From NCBI GenBank assembly GCA_004431415.1, contig QPMI01000632.1, positions 62,001 to 126,000 of the forward strand: DNA of 64,000 bases, written 5' to 3'. The stretch's first letter is position 1. Every line of letters begins with the position of its first letter. Positions 1 through 11,473 of this stretch are shown one piece after another. This DNA is from Cyanophora paradoxa (taxonomy: Eukaryota; Glaucocystophyceae; Cyanophorales; Cyanophoraceae). The notes beneath the pieces were generated by a model, which worked only from the letters and a program-made list of their open reading frames with translations, had not been told where the DNA came from and did not search any database. The translations under genes and the position numbers were made by a program.

Positions 1-319
1 TTGGCTCGTGGCTGGAGGCGGCCTCCCCCCCCCCTCGATCTCCCGAACTCGGCTATAATGGACGGCGCGCGCGCGTGCGCGTCGTACGCGTCCACCGTCA
101 AGCTCCTGGCTTTTTGATAATGAAGAATTCGAATGGATTCAATGATTGATAATTAATCGACAGAGTGAGAGCTGCGTATATATACATACGCCGACATCGC
201 GGTCGAGCACAGCAGGCCAGGCGGGATATTTACACGATGCCTGCATTTGGCAGGCGTGCGCGAGGCGCCGGCGGACTTGCGATCGGGGATCCGGAAGAGC
301 TCTCTTGCGTGGTCGTCGC

Positions 320-2632
320 TTAGACGCACTGGTTGCCAGGCGCGTTGAGGCAGCCGCCTGGTGAGACGCGGGCGTTAGCTTCGATCGCAATTCAGTTCTA
401 GGGCGTGGCGTGAGTGCGGACCCTCGCCGTTCGGCTTCTTGCAGCAGAATTGCGTCTCCTGCAAGTTAACCCGTCGAAGAACGGACGGGCATCAGTGGAG
501 GACACGTTCGAGAGAGACAATGCATATTTAAGAAGAAAGAAAGAATTCGAAACGCGCCTTGCAGCAGCCGGACTGCTCGAAGCCCGGCGGGCCAAGGCCG
601 GTCCCCGAGCCCGGCTCGCAGCAGACCCAGTTCTGGTTGTCTGCGGCGCCCCCGCCGGGGCTCGTCCGGGTCAGCATTATTGATTCATATATATTGCAAC
701 GAGCCTCGGAGGTGCACGCACGCGGGCACTCCTGGTTCAGCGCGGTGCACTGCACATTCGGCTCCTTGCACCTGTACACATCCGTGCGTTAGGTCGATAT
801 CGATGTCGATTAAATATATATTGGTTAAATATTCAATGGCCATAGACAAATGCGAGGCTTCGAAATCAACGAGGGTGCGCACACGCCGTTGTCGCAGGTC
901 TGGGAGGAGGAGCAGCACGTGGAGCCGCAGCACTTGCCGGTGGGGCAGCACGACGCGGAGGTCCCCGAGCCGCAGCACTCCGTGCCCGAGCCGCAAATCT
1001 GACCGTTGCACAGCGGCTTGCACCTGCGCGCGCAGTGAATCCCTCGCGGCTTGCACAGCGAAACAAATTAAATGTGGATTTGACAGGTAGCGCGCGCGCG
1101 CGCGCGCTAATCAAGACGTCGACATTCGACGATGATATATTATAATTAATATAACGGCGAAATTCGCGCACACGCCGTTGTCGCAGTACTCGGTGTCGCT
1201 GCAGCACGAAGTGCCGCAGCACTTGGTCTTGAGGCAGACGCCGGTGCCGCAGCACGTGTAGTCGCTGGGGTTCGCTCCGGAGGGGACGTCGCGGCAGTCG
1301 TTTCCGCCGCAGCAGAGGCTTGTGGCCTTGTTGCAGCAGCCGTCCGTCCCACAGCAGTCCTCGCCCTCGGTGCAGCAACGAGCCGGATCCTCGCCCTGCG
1401 CGCATTCGATCAACGATCGCGATACCGATGTCATGCTGAGCTTGTCTCGATGTAGATCGGAATATATTATTATAATATCTTATGGTTATAACTAGAAACC
1501 GGGACGCACCGGGCAGCACTTGCCGGGGGTACAGCAGAGGTTCGTCCCGGCGCAGCACTCCTGGCTCGATTCGCAGCAGTTGTCCTGCGCACATATATAT
1601 CAAATATTCAAGAAGAAGAACATCGATACCTTAATTTCATGGTTGATCAGAACCGCACCTTGCAGCAAGTCTTGCCTGCAATCACGAGCACACAATTCGT
1701 TAGGCGCCGGCCGCAAATACAGAATATTATAATTAATTCGAGCTCGAGTGCGCAATTGCCACACCTGTCTCGCAGCACGTCTCCGGGCAGCATTGCGGCT
1801 TTGCTGAGTGAATGAATTTGAAGTTCGTGATCAGTAAGAGTTCACGTTGGCACGGGAAACCAAATTAAAGTCGAGCACCGCTCGGGCAGCAGCCCTTCTG
1901 GCCCGCGACTCCCTCGGTGCTGAGGCAGCACTCCTCCGTCGCCTGGCAGCAGCCGAGCACGCCTTCGTTTTGCTGGCAGCACTTCGCAGCTGCGCATTGC
2001 CGTTACACGTCAGAATGGAAGAATTCGAAGAAACATCAATACGGCATGGAAATGAATCGAGCGCACAGTCGGCGCAGCAGTGCCCGCTCGTGATCCCTTG
2101 GCTTTGGCCGCAGCACTTGCCTTGGGACGCGAGATCTGCTCGCGTGCACATCAAATCGATTATATATATTCTAAGTAATATTATTGAGCGGATTGAAGGC
2201 ACGCGGTTTATATTTAAGTATTCAAATTTTACGAAGATCAAATTAAACGCACTGTGGCAGCAGTCGCCGCACTCCCCATTGGTCCCCATGCACATGAAGT
2301 TGGAGTTCGCTGCGCCCGAGCACGATATCGATTCAATCAGAAAAAGATTTGATCAGAGAGGAGCGGGCCGGGTCACTCATGCGCACGCGGGCAGCACCAG
2401 TTGGGGAAGCCGAGGCTTCGTCCACCAGTTCCGCAGCACGCGAGGTTCCGTCCCGTGTTTCCGAATGCTGCGAAGAAATGAGTGTGGCGTACGCGTGGCT
2501 ATGGCGCGCGGGGCGTGGACGCGCACAGCTGCAAGCTTCGCAGCTCGTCCCTGGCCCCTGCGCTGTGACCGTCGCGAGGACGGCCACGGCGAAGGCGGCG
2601 AGGAGGAGTTTCTTCGCGATGATCGACGTCAT
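320..2632 (-). CDS. Secreted protein rich in Cys-Cys doublets, about 14 exons
   Basis: The start at 2632 opens a classic signal peptide (MTSIIAKKLLLAAFAVAVLA, then TVTAQ). Downstream, short exons each carry CC doublets: about 2480-2393 (ACCGTGG, NWCCP), 2311-2257 (GECGDCCH), 2142-2062 (GKCCGQ, HCCADC), 2010-1870 (AKCCQQ, LGCCQA, EECCLS), 1797-1763 (PQCCPETCCETG), a 17-nt micro-exon at 1672-1656 (GKTCCK), 1584-1512, 1411-1165 (the longest, with seven CC doublets), 1031-872, about 770-690, 653-551, about 462-425 and 357-320. The last ends GNQCV and TAA at 322-320. Donors are mostly gtgcg. CC-rich extracellular modules occur in granulin-like and fungal or oomycete secreted proteins; I see the resemblance in spacing only and assign no function. 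Secretion is well supported; the exact exon list is inferred by eye. Confidence 0.7.
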
Positions 2633-2720
2633 TTCGGCTGCGCGCGCGCGTGGAACGACAGTCAGAAATTAAAGCACACGTCGCTATAACTTCGACATCG
2701 ATATCCTAGACGCTGGCGCC

Positions 2721-2778
2721 GGCCCGCGAAACTTTCGTTCTCCGCGCGCGGCCCGCGAAACTTTCGTTCCTCGCGCGC
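2721..2778. repeat. 29-bp tandem repeat x2 upstream of the Cys-rich gene
   Basis: Two adjacent 29-bp units (2721-2749, 2750-2778) begin ggcccgcgaaactttcgttc and differ by two bases near the end. Each holds the palindrome gaaactttc. They lie about 90-145 bp upstream of the start codon at 2632, so they could be a doubled promoter element; that role is inference. Confidence 0.6.
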
Positions 2779-3279
2779 GAGAGCGAAATTTATGCGTGGC
2801 GCGCGACGTCTAAGCGCGCGCACGCGTCGTTGCGCTGCGAAGGGGACGGGAAAGCGCGCCGCCCCTTCGGCAGCTAGATCGAATCTAGATTTCGCGCGCG
2901 CCGAGACATCTAGAGATCTAGACGGCGCGTCGTAATTCGTGCGCGTCGAGCTCGAGCATGCACTTGTCAGCGAGCGCGTGAGGAATTCGAAGGCGCACCG
3001 GTACCGGCGTGAAGGAGTTCGAAGAAGGAATGTGAAGGTGAAGTTCGCGCTTGCTGGTTGCCTTTGCCTGGCGAAAAAAATGTTGGGCCGAATAAGCTCG
3101 AGAGCTCGAGGTGCGCACGTTGGGCCGAATGAGCTAGAGGCAAATTTACTAGTGGCCCGGCCGCGATTTTCGCGCCGGGGGGGCAAGGGGGGAACCGGGA
3201 TCTAATGAACTCGGAAAGAGTCCTAGTGGCGGGAATCGAGTTATCCGGCCCCGGGCCCGGCCGCGGATCCGGCCGGAGA
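2779..3279. other. Intergenic region, no gene seen
   Basis: GC-rich non-coding DNA with many short palindromes (ctcgag, tctaga, cgcgcg). The phrase gttgggccgaat occurs twice about 37 bp apart (near 3082 and 3119). A short dispersed repeat lies at 3148-3200. Open frames here have no recognisable content. Confidence 0.5.
3148..3200. repeat. Short dispersed repeat, copy 1
   Basis: About 53 bp starting actagtggccc and ending cggga recur near the other end of the window (63850-63903) with only a few differences, including the G-rich stretch gcaaggggggaa. Two copies 60 kb apart in otherwise unrelated surroundings suggest a dispersed element or a conserved piece of a larger one. Confidence 0.6.
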
Positions 3280-4190
3280 TCTAGCTAGCATCAGATGCTT
3301 CATCGATGTTAGTTAGGAGCACTGGCCCCCTCCACCTTCCAGTTCCTCGTGTATTCCATGCCTTCCCTGTACCTTTGATTCCGTTCCCTTTGTCGTTAGC
3401 TCTGCCTCTTCCTCCTCCATCTCTCACTGTTAGCCCTCAGGCAGTTCCGCCTCTTTATCTTCAGCGACCGTCAGACCGTATAGTTTTTGGCAGCGAGTAT
3501 TTTGTGTATGGTGACGTTCCTCGTGTGTACCCTTCTCTCTCTTCTACTTCGCTATATTTGCCTCTCCCGCCTGGTTCAGCCCCATCGTCTGCCTTCCCTG
3601 TCACTACTGGCTTGCGTTTCGCCCTCCTCTTATACTGCCGATTCCGAGTCTGCACCCGAGCTCTGCCCCTTTCCTCGTGTCGTCCCCAGTTCCTCAGATT
3701 AGTCTTCAGCCGTCCATTGTTTTACCAACTCTACAATCTCGATTCCGTTTAGACACTCCGCCAGCTTCGACTTTCCCCTCTAGTGGTGTCCTACGTTTCG
3801 CCTCTCCTACTGTTCTACCGCCTTTGCCTCCTGCGACTACGTCTTCTAGTTCTGCTGTTAGCTCTGTCTTGTCGTCTTCGTCTAGATCTTCGTCTTCGAC
3901 TGTAGTTCCTCGTGCTCGTTCTCCTTATTTGCTGCGTCCCGTGCTCCTCGTCGTTCTAGTGTGACTAGTACTTCTGCATCGACGCCCTTGAGCTCTTCTA
4001 CTCCTTCTCCTCGTGCTCGTTCTCCTTATCTTTTGCGTTCTTCTGATCGTGTCCTTTCTCGTGATCCCTCTTGATTCTGTATATATTTTGTGCTAGTTTA
4101 CTGTATCTTTGATTTGTGATTGCTTTGTTGTCTTTAATATCACTACCTACGGGGGGTTCGCCCCACCGTAGTCTCTCAAAAAAAAAATAT
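3280..4190 (+). mobile_element. Possible 5'-truncated retroelement remnant with hairpin and A-tail
   Basis: This stretch is C/T-rich on the plus strand and unlike its neighbours: codon third positions are often T. Pro/Ser/Leu-rich reading frames run 3306-3752 and 3677-3964, then shift to a third frame ending SSDRVLSRDPS and TGA near 4073. A phrase encoding PRARSPYLLR occurs twice, 101 bp apart and so out of phase. After the stop comes a T-rich 100-nt tail, a hairpin at 4147-4171 and ten A residues at 4178-4187. A decayed frame, AT-richer 3' tail, terminal hairpin and A-run are what a 5'-truncated LINE-like insertion or a retrocopied mRNA would leave. No RT or endonuclease motif is visible, so the class is uncertain. 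Confidence 0.35.
4147..4171 (+). other. Hairpin before an A-run
   Basis: The arms ctacgg and ccgtag, extended by a G4/C4 pairing with one mismatch, enclose a ttcg loop. The sequence is followed six bases later by A10. It could be a 3'-end recognition structure of the remnant above. Confidence 0.55.
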
Positions 4191-4864
4191 AGCTATATAT
4201 ATAGCTAAAGATGTTCGAATTCATGTAGATCTAGATCTATATATAGTTATAGAGGGATCGAGCTCGAGCTCGAGGATCTCGCATATATATAGGCGCCGGA
4301 GGCGTACGCATATATACCTGGTCAGCGAGCTTCAATATCGAGCTCGCTGATCATGATATCGACAGCGACGACGGCGAATATGCATATGCGCATGCGTAGC
4401 TATGTATGATCGCCCGAAGGCCAGCATGCGCACAGCAGCCGCTGAGCTACGCATCATGCATGCAAGAATCTGGACATGTGTACTGGACATGATACGTACT
4501 ACGGTATAAGGACAAGCTTTAGGTTCAGCTCATTGATCGACGATCGCGACAGGATTCGGGTCGCAAGAAGCTGCGTCCTACGAACTGCGTCCTACGAACC
4601 CCCAAAAATGCGCAGACAAATCGAAGCGCACTGCGGCATCTACAGCGACAGACTAACTGAATAACTTACTATTTGCGCACGTATGCACGTATAGGGTTCT
4701 AATAAATCTGATCATGAATGAAAGGAAACGATTTGTGCAAGCGACACTCAAGTAGAAACTGCCACGCAAATGAATGAATGAATCGAAGCGACATGATGCG
4801 AATGAAAAGAACTACATGACTGAACGCTGACCTACGCCGGCTAAACAAGCTCGCAGCCTCGCGA
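4191..4864. other. Intergenic region, AT-richer
   Basis: It opens with alternating tatagctatatatatagc and contains many palindromes (gatcatgatc-type, gcatatgcgcatgc). The phrase ctgcgtcctacgaac is duplicated near 4580. It is the downstream flank of cyclase copy A, which ends at 4865. No coding potential is recognised. Confidence 0.5.
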
Positions 4865-7800
4865 TCACAGATTGAGTGACGCCTCCGCCCGGGGCGGCCC
4901 CTCGGCCTGGGCGGCGCCGGCGGGCGACGAAGGGAGGACGAGGAGGGCGCCGGAGCCGGAGCCGACCGCGGGCGGCGCCGGCTCGAAGCGGAAGGCAGGC
5001 CCCGCGCAGCTCGCCACCGTCGGCGTGACCTGCCGCGGCCGGCAGGACGGTATCAGGGTCGGGAGAGAAAGAAGAAATAAAGACGCGAGCGAGCGCACGT
5101 GGATCCGGTTGGGGACCCCCGTGCTCTCCATCTCCTGCGCGTCTGACGCCCCTCTGCGTGAGGCGGGGCCGGGTGGAGGCGGCGGAGGGGCGGGGCGGCG
5201 GGGGGTACCGTTGACGGCGGGGCCGAGGAGCTCCCAGGTCCACTGGCGTACCCCGATGACGGCGCCGCGGGCGGGGCCCAGCCCCACGCCGAAGCGGACG
5301 GGTACGGCCTCCTTCACCCAGCGCTCGCTGAGCTGCGCCAGACGGGACGAGGCGGGCGGCTCGAGGCGCGAGGCGAGGGCCGCCGCCGCTGCTGTCGTCT
5401 CCGCGGCGTCGGCCGCGGGGCCGGAGCCCGAGCCGCGGCGGACGGCGAGGGCGGTGCGGGCGTAGAGGGCCAGCATCTCCTCGGCGGCCCGCAGGAGGGC
5501 GCCCACCTCGCGCCGGCCCGCCGGTGACTCCAGCCCGATCGCCCCGACCCAAGCGTCTGCGCCCCCGAGCGCCTCAGCAAGCGCGGGGGCGAAAAGACGG
5601 GGCGGGCGGAGGGCGGACCGCCGGCGGTGCGGAGGGTCTGGACGCCGTGCCGCTCGGCGATGTCGTCGCAGCCGGCAAAGAGCGCGTCTGGACGGAGAGG
5701 AAGGGCCGTTGGAGGCGGTGCGGGCGCACGACGGGCGAGGGCGGAGGCGCGTGCGCACTGAGGGCGGAGACGAGGTGGTGCGGGTCGGTGCGGCTGGTGA
5801 GCGCCGAGAAGCCGACGATGTCGCTCTGCAGCACCGCCACGCTCTCGTACTCCGCCCACGCCGCCGCGCTGCGGTCCGATCGGCACGACGTCGCGACAGG
5901 AAAGCGCGTGTACAAGTCGCACTCTGGTAGGCCTGCGGAAGGCCACTCGCCGAGGCCGCCGGCGCGGGGCAGGCGGCGGAGGACGGCGCGCGGGAGGCAG
6001 AGGGCGAGCATCGCGCGCGCGTCGCCCTCCGCCTCCGCCGCCTTGGCCGCCTCGCGCCGGCCGCGCGCCTGGAGCGCGAAGGAGCGGCGCGACTCGGCCT
6101 CGCGGAGGTAGCCCGTGGCGCCGGCCGCGAGCGAGAAGAGGGCGAGCCAGACGGGTACGACGTCCGCCGCCCGCGTCTCGTTGAAGAACGTGCAGGCAGA
6201 CCTAGGCAAGGGAACGTCAAACGCGGACTAAGCGTTAGAGAACGGATGAGAGCCTCGAGCGCGCACGAGGCGACGAGGACGGCGGCCCAGAGGGCGGCGT
6301 GGGCGAAGGGAAGGATGCCGAGGGCCGTCACGCAGACGAGCGAGAAGACAGCGTCCGCGTCCACCAGCTGGAGCTGCAGTCAGGCCTCTATCCTAGACCT
6401 AGAACCCCTAGGAGGGCGGGCACCGAGAGGGCGGAGTAGGGGGCCAGCCTGGCCGGCTCCGTGTGCTCGATCACGAGGTCCCGCGCGTACCTGAGTGCAT
6501 GGAATGAGCGGAGGCGTCAGTGCCGAAGAGGGCGGGGGCGGTCCAAGCGCAGGCAGGCAGGCACCGAACTACGGGCCCCGCGGCGGCGGAGGCGGCGACG
6601 AGGTGAAGCGCGGCGCTGCGGAGGCGGCGGGCGCGCCGCTCTCCGGGGGCGCCGGCGCCGGCGTCCCGCCGCGCGGCGGCGAGGAGGGCGAGGGCGGCGG
6701 TGAAGACGAGGGCGTAGGCGCCGCGCGCCCCGTACTCGACGAGGGTGCCGTCGGCGAGGGGGCTCTCGGCGAGGCCGCCGGCGACGTGGCGGAGGGCGGG
6801 GAAGAGCAGCAGGTGGAGGCAGCCCCAGGCGGCGAGGGCGCGCAGGCCGCCGTCCACCCCGCCGTCCGCCGCCCGCTCGTACGCAGCCTGGGGGGCCTTA
6901 GGTCAGCCCGAATGCGATCCCAGGCTTTAGCTCGAGATAAAAGGGCTCATGCAGCGCACCTCGTCGTCTTCGTCCGCGAAGGAAAGGCGCCACCAGCGGC
7001 GGCCCCCGGCCGCGGCGAGGCGCGCGCCGCGGCCCGAGGGGTCCGACCCCCTCCGCCGCGACCGCACGAGCTGCGGCGCGGGGCGGCGTCAGGGCCGCAG
7101 AGAGGCGGGGCGGGGAGCAAGGGTCGGCCCGGCAGGGCGCACGCGGAAGAAGGAACGCGTGCGGGCGTGGAGCCCCGGGGCCCGCAGGGCCTTCTCGCTC
7201 CCCGCGGGGCTTCCCAGCGAGGTGGGCGCCGAGGAGGGCGCGAGGAGCGGGCTCCGCGCCGGCGGCGGCTCGTCGCGAGGGAGCGAGGAGCTCGTCGTGG
7301 TGCGCGAGTGGACGAGGAAGCGCGAGGCGGACCACTGACGGGGCAGGGGCGCCCGCCCCGAGGCCGGAGCCAGCGCGTGCCCCGAGGGCGGCGCCGAGGG
7401 CGCTTTCAAGGGCGCCGCGGAGGGCGGCGCCGAGGGGATCTTCAAGGGGGTTTGATCCTGGGGCAGGGGAGGGGGCACGGGCGCTCCGCGCTGGCTGCGC
7501 GGGCCGAGCTGGGGGCTCGAGTGGGCGCTCGGGGGGCCCGCCGGGGCCTGCGGGTGGCGGTGGGACGGGGCGGGGGAGGGGCTCGGGTGCGGGAGGCGGG
7601 CGAGGAGAAAGGCGGAGGGGGCGTAGGCGGGCTGGGCGCTGGAGGGCGTGAGGCTGTGGCGGCGGGCCCAGGGCCAGGCGGGGCTCTCCGCGCCGCCCCG
7701 GGCGCCCGGCACCGCAGCCGCCTCCACCGAGGCGACGGAGGAGCGCCGGCGGGAGCGGCCCGACGAGTCGTGCGGCCCGGCGGGGGGCGAGGCCAGGGCG

Positions 7801-10549
7801 AGGATGCCCCCGCCCTCCGCGGCGCGCGCCCGCTGCTGCAGCAGCAGCGCCCGCCCCGCGCTCTCCGTCGACCCTGCGCCGCGATGTCAGAGAGAAGAAG
7901 AGAGAGGGGGGGAATCGGGGGGAGGGGACGCGGGGGGATACCACGATGATCGGGGGCCAGCGAGTAGAGCGAAACGGTGTCGGCCGCGGAAGCGGCGACG
8001 GCAGCGGCGACGGGCGGGGGCTCGGCGGAGGGGCCTGGACCGTGCGGGGCCGATTCCAGCAGGGGGGATTCCAGCGCGCCGGGGGTACACGACGTCGCCG
8101 TCGGCTCCGAGTGCGCGTCGGCGTCGGTACCCCGCTCGACGAAGCACGTCGCGATGGGGCCGCGCCCCTTGACGAGGCAGGCGCGCGGGGCGGTGAAGCG
8201 AAGTGGGGGCGAGTCGTTCGCGGCGTGGCCCTGCGGAAGCGCGTTGAGAAAGGAGCGACCGCGCGGTCTGCGGTTCGCCCGGGCGCACCCGGATGACGTC
8301 ACGGGCCGAGACGGAGAGCTGCACGCGCCCCTCCTCCCCGTGCAGGCACATCCTGGCAGCCCGCCGTCGGCCGGGCGAGCGCGGACACGGGAGCGAGGGA
8401 CAGGCGCGGGCACCGCTGGGCGAGGTTGCAGGCGTCGCCGAAGACGTCGAAGGCGAGGCGGCAGCCGATAACGCCCGTGACGACGGCGCCCCTGCCGCGC
8501 CGTCAGCCGCGCTGAGCTGAGCTTCGCCGGGGGCGCACTCGTAGAGGCCGGCCTTGACGGAGAAGCCGAGGCCGCGGGCCGCCTGCACGGCCTCCAGGGC
8601 GAACGCCGCCGCCGCCTCCGTGTGGTGCAGCGCGTGGGCGGCGGGCATCGGGCGCGAGCCGCCCTCGTTCGCCCCGTCTTCGTCCTTCTCGTCCGCGCGG
8701 GGCGCCTCCTCCTCCTCCTCCTCGTCGAAGGAGACCCCGGCGACGCCCTGCGCGCCCGTCGTCAGCGGATGCCAACGCGCCGCCCCGCTGGCCTCTCCTC
8801 GCTCTGCTCGGCTCTGCCCCCGCCCCTCGCACCATGAAGGTCGTGCCCATCGACTTGATCTTGATGACGCCGTGCCGCTCCGCCAGCCCCTCCAGCGCCG
8901 CCATCAGCGCCTGCATCGGCCCGAACGCCGCGCTCCCGCTGAGCTTCCGCTGCGAGAGCCCCCCTGCCGCCGCCGGCTCCGCGCCCGGGCCCGGCGGCGC
9001 CTCGGGCTCTGGGGCCGGCGCCTCCGCCGAGACGAAGACGACGGTGGCGCTCTCGTGGAGGCGGTTGATGCGGCCCCACTCGTCCCGCTGCACAGCGTCG
9101 ATGACCTGCAGACCGGCCCGAGTCAGAGGGGCGCCAGGGAGGGCTAGTCGGGGCGCCGGCGCTGGCGGGCGCACGGATTCGGGTAGAAGGTTGTGAAGAG
9201 CGGCATTGGCGGCGGCGGCGTGCGCGACGGCACTCTCCCGCACGCGCTCGACCGTCTCTGTCAGAAGAAACGAACGCCGCGCCTCCGCCTCGTACCGCAC
9301 CGCTGCGCCCATCGCGCGCGTCGGAGAAGCGCGGCGGCGCGCCCTCGGGCGGAAGAAGCGAAGGAAGGGGGGTACGCCTCACCGGCGTGGATCACGAGGG
9401 CCGTGAGGTTCGCGAGGAGGACCTGGGGCGGGGCGTCGAGGTCAGAGGCGCCGACGCCGACGCGGGCGGGCCGCCCCTCGCCCGTCGCCCAGAAGCTAGG
9501 GCGCGCCTGTATGGACACGGCGACGAGGAGCCCCCGCCTGCGGAGCTCGGGCGGGGCGGTGGCGGCGCCGACGAAGTCCCCCGCGAGCGAGAGGGCGGCC
9601 AGGAAGGGCAGGACGCCCGTCGAGTACCGCAGCGGCACGTGCCCGAACAGGTACACCGCGATCGCCGTCGCCGGGGCCAGCTGGTCGTCTGCGGCCGCCT
9701 CCGCTGTGAGGCAGGTGCGGGGCGGGGCGGGCGGGGGCCGAGAGACGGGGCGGCCGGGGGGGGGGGGGGGGGGGGGCACAGTAGGGGGGGTACGACGCGA
9801 TCCAGTAGGGCCCGGAGGCCCGCCGCGCGCAGAAGAGGGCGTACGTCGTCAGAAGGCCCTGCCGAGGGGTACGTCGCCGACGGGCGGGGGTACCCGGTAG
9901 GTGGGGCCGGGCACCGTGAGGGTGAACGTGAAGGCGCGGCGTGGCCGCAGGCGCGCGTAGAAGGGCGTGAACGAAGCGGCGCACAGCAGCGCCATCCACC
10001 CGAGTATGGCGCTGGGGGCGGCGGGTCGGTCGGGGCGGACGAAAGGCGCGAAGGCGATGCGAGGGGCCCTCACCCGCGCAGGTACACGTCGGAATGCGTG
10101 CGGGAATCGGGGAACGACATGGCCCACCCGACTGCGCTCGGGGGCGGGTCAAGCGGGCACGGCGGTGCCGGCGGCGCGGCGCGTGCGGCGGCCGCGAGGG
10201 CGCACGGTCGCCGGCGGAGGCGAGGGCGCCGATGGCGAAGAGGATGCGGAAGCGGACGCGGCCGCGCTGCGCGTACTGCTCCTCGAACCGCCCCTCCCGC
10301 GCCCCGTCCGCGAACCTGCGCGCCGAGCGGGCCGGGCCGGGCCGTGAGCCGCGGCCAATCTGGCTCGGCGAGCGCAGGCCGCGGCGCGCACCGCAAGCGC
10401 CAGCCCCAAGTGCCGCCGCCGCGCAGGGAGGAGGCGAGGTCCGCCGTGGGCCCCGGGGCAGCTGTGTTCGGGGACTCATCGGGCGGAGGCCCGTCCCTGC
10501 CGAGCGGCGGCCCGCCCGCGCCAAGCGGCCTGACGCGAGCGAACTTCAT
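4865..10549 (-). CDS. Transmembrane class III adenylyl cyclase, copy A
   Basis: Multi-exon gene; start ATG 10549-10547 (MKFARVRPLG), stop TGA at 4867-4865. The order is N-terminal membrane cassette (about 10330-9380, five or six hydrophobic segments), first cyclase domain (about 9300-8100), Pro-rich linker, second membrane cassette (about 6900-6120) and second cyclase domain (about 6060-4865). The first domain has ALHNLLPES, ATVVFVSAEAP in place of a metal Asp, IKIKSMGTTFMV, and AFDVFGDACNLAQR with the Asn and Arg that stabilise the transition state. The second has the metal-binding SDIVGFSALTSRTDP, a GDAW motif completed across an intron, and WELLGPAVN. Lys and Asp in the first domain indicate ATP rather than GTP, so cAMP is the likely product. 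It is nearly identical to copy B, with which it is head to head, and more diverged from copy C. Confidence 0.8.
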
Positions 10550-10740
10550 CCTGCCGCAGGATCGGGGGCGCGGTCCGGGATCCCGCAAGGGGGGGACGGG
10601 ACCCCTAGATCCCTCCGACGCCAGATCTCATACGCATGCGGGCTGCCGCGCCGTTCGATCAAGATACAGCAGCGTGTGTACGTCGCAGCGAATGTAAGAA
10701 TGCAAACCCATGCCAATGCTTCGCCCGCCTGGCTGATGGA
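9369..10740. repeat. Left arm of a large inverted repeat (cyclase A 5' half and promoter)
   Basis: This segment is the reverse complement of about 11300-12690. Long stretches match exactly, for example the piece encoding VYLFGHVPLRYSTGVLPF. Similarity continues beyond the start codon into the upstream region, where ttggcat and cttacattcg-type phrases recur in both arms. The central loop is about 560 bp. Confidence 0.8.
9756..9776. repeat. Homopolymer run of 21 G
   Basis: An uninterrupted run of G on the plus strand, hence a C run on the sense strand of copy A. It lies in a Pro-rich or intronic part of the first membrane cassette. Copy B has interrupted C-runs at the matching place, so the site is length-variable. 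Confidence 0.9.
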
Positions 10741-11473
10741 AAGGGACGTATGCGCTGAACCTCTGGCGCTCGGAGCTCGCTCGCTGTCTAGGAACGGGAC
10801 GTTGGCAGGTGGCGTCCCCTATCGGTAGGTCGCGGGAATCGTGGCTATAGCTTCAGGCTAAGCTGTGATTGCTGAGGGCCGGCGATTGAGCCGTGACTCA
10901 ATCAGTCCAGGGCGAGGTGCTGATTTGGGACGGATCGGCCGGGATTGCGTGCCTTCCTGCAACAGCGGCTGAACTGCCACCAACGCACAATGGCTGCACC
11001 TGACGGAGCGTCGACGGAGCTGCACATGCATGTACCCGTGCTACGCCCGATCATTCGAAAGCTGAGCTCACTTCGTTCATCACAGGCTCCACAGAGCAAC
11101 GCTAGGAGGCTCGTAGCAGCACACTCAACTGCCGAGGCCCGTGACGTTGAGGCGGAGCTGGGGGGTACAGCGTCGTCGCCTACCCCTGCAGGTCGTTGAT
11201 CGATATCAGCTGCAGGTTGCTCAGCATCAATGCTCAACATACGCAGCTGCTGCATATAGCAGCCGCTGAGCCCAGCTCATGATCATGATCAGCTGGCGTC
11301 TCCTTTGCAGTGGCAGGCGAATCCTTGGCATTGGTCTGCATCCTCACATTCGATGTATTGGATGCGCTCGGCTGTATCTTAATCCACCCGCGCGGCAGGT
11401 CGCTCATCGAGCTGAGGCCGACGTCGACGTCGACTCGCCCCGCGGCCGAACCCGATGCGCATGCGGCGGCGGG
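10550..11473. promoter_or_regulatory. Divergent promoter region between cyclase copies A and B
   Basis: The two start codons lie 925 bp apart, pointing outward. The outer 200-250 bp on each side are similar in inverted orientation (gctgtatctt followed by gcgcggcag on both sides), so each gene kept its own copy of the duplicated promoter. The middle, about 10750-11280, is unique and has tgatcatgatca and gcagctgctgc palindromes. No TATA box could be assigned. Confidence 0.5.

Noticed and set aside
4476-4664. Small open frame in the AT-richer spacer
   Set aside because: 62 codons with no motif, no splice context and codon use unlike either host genes or the retroelement.
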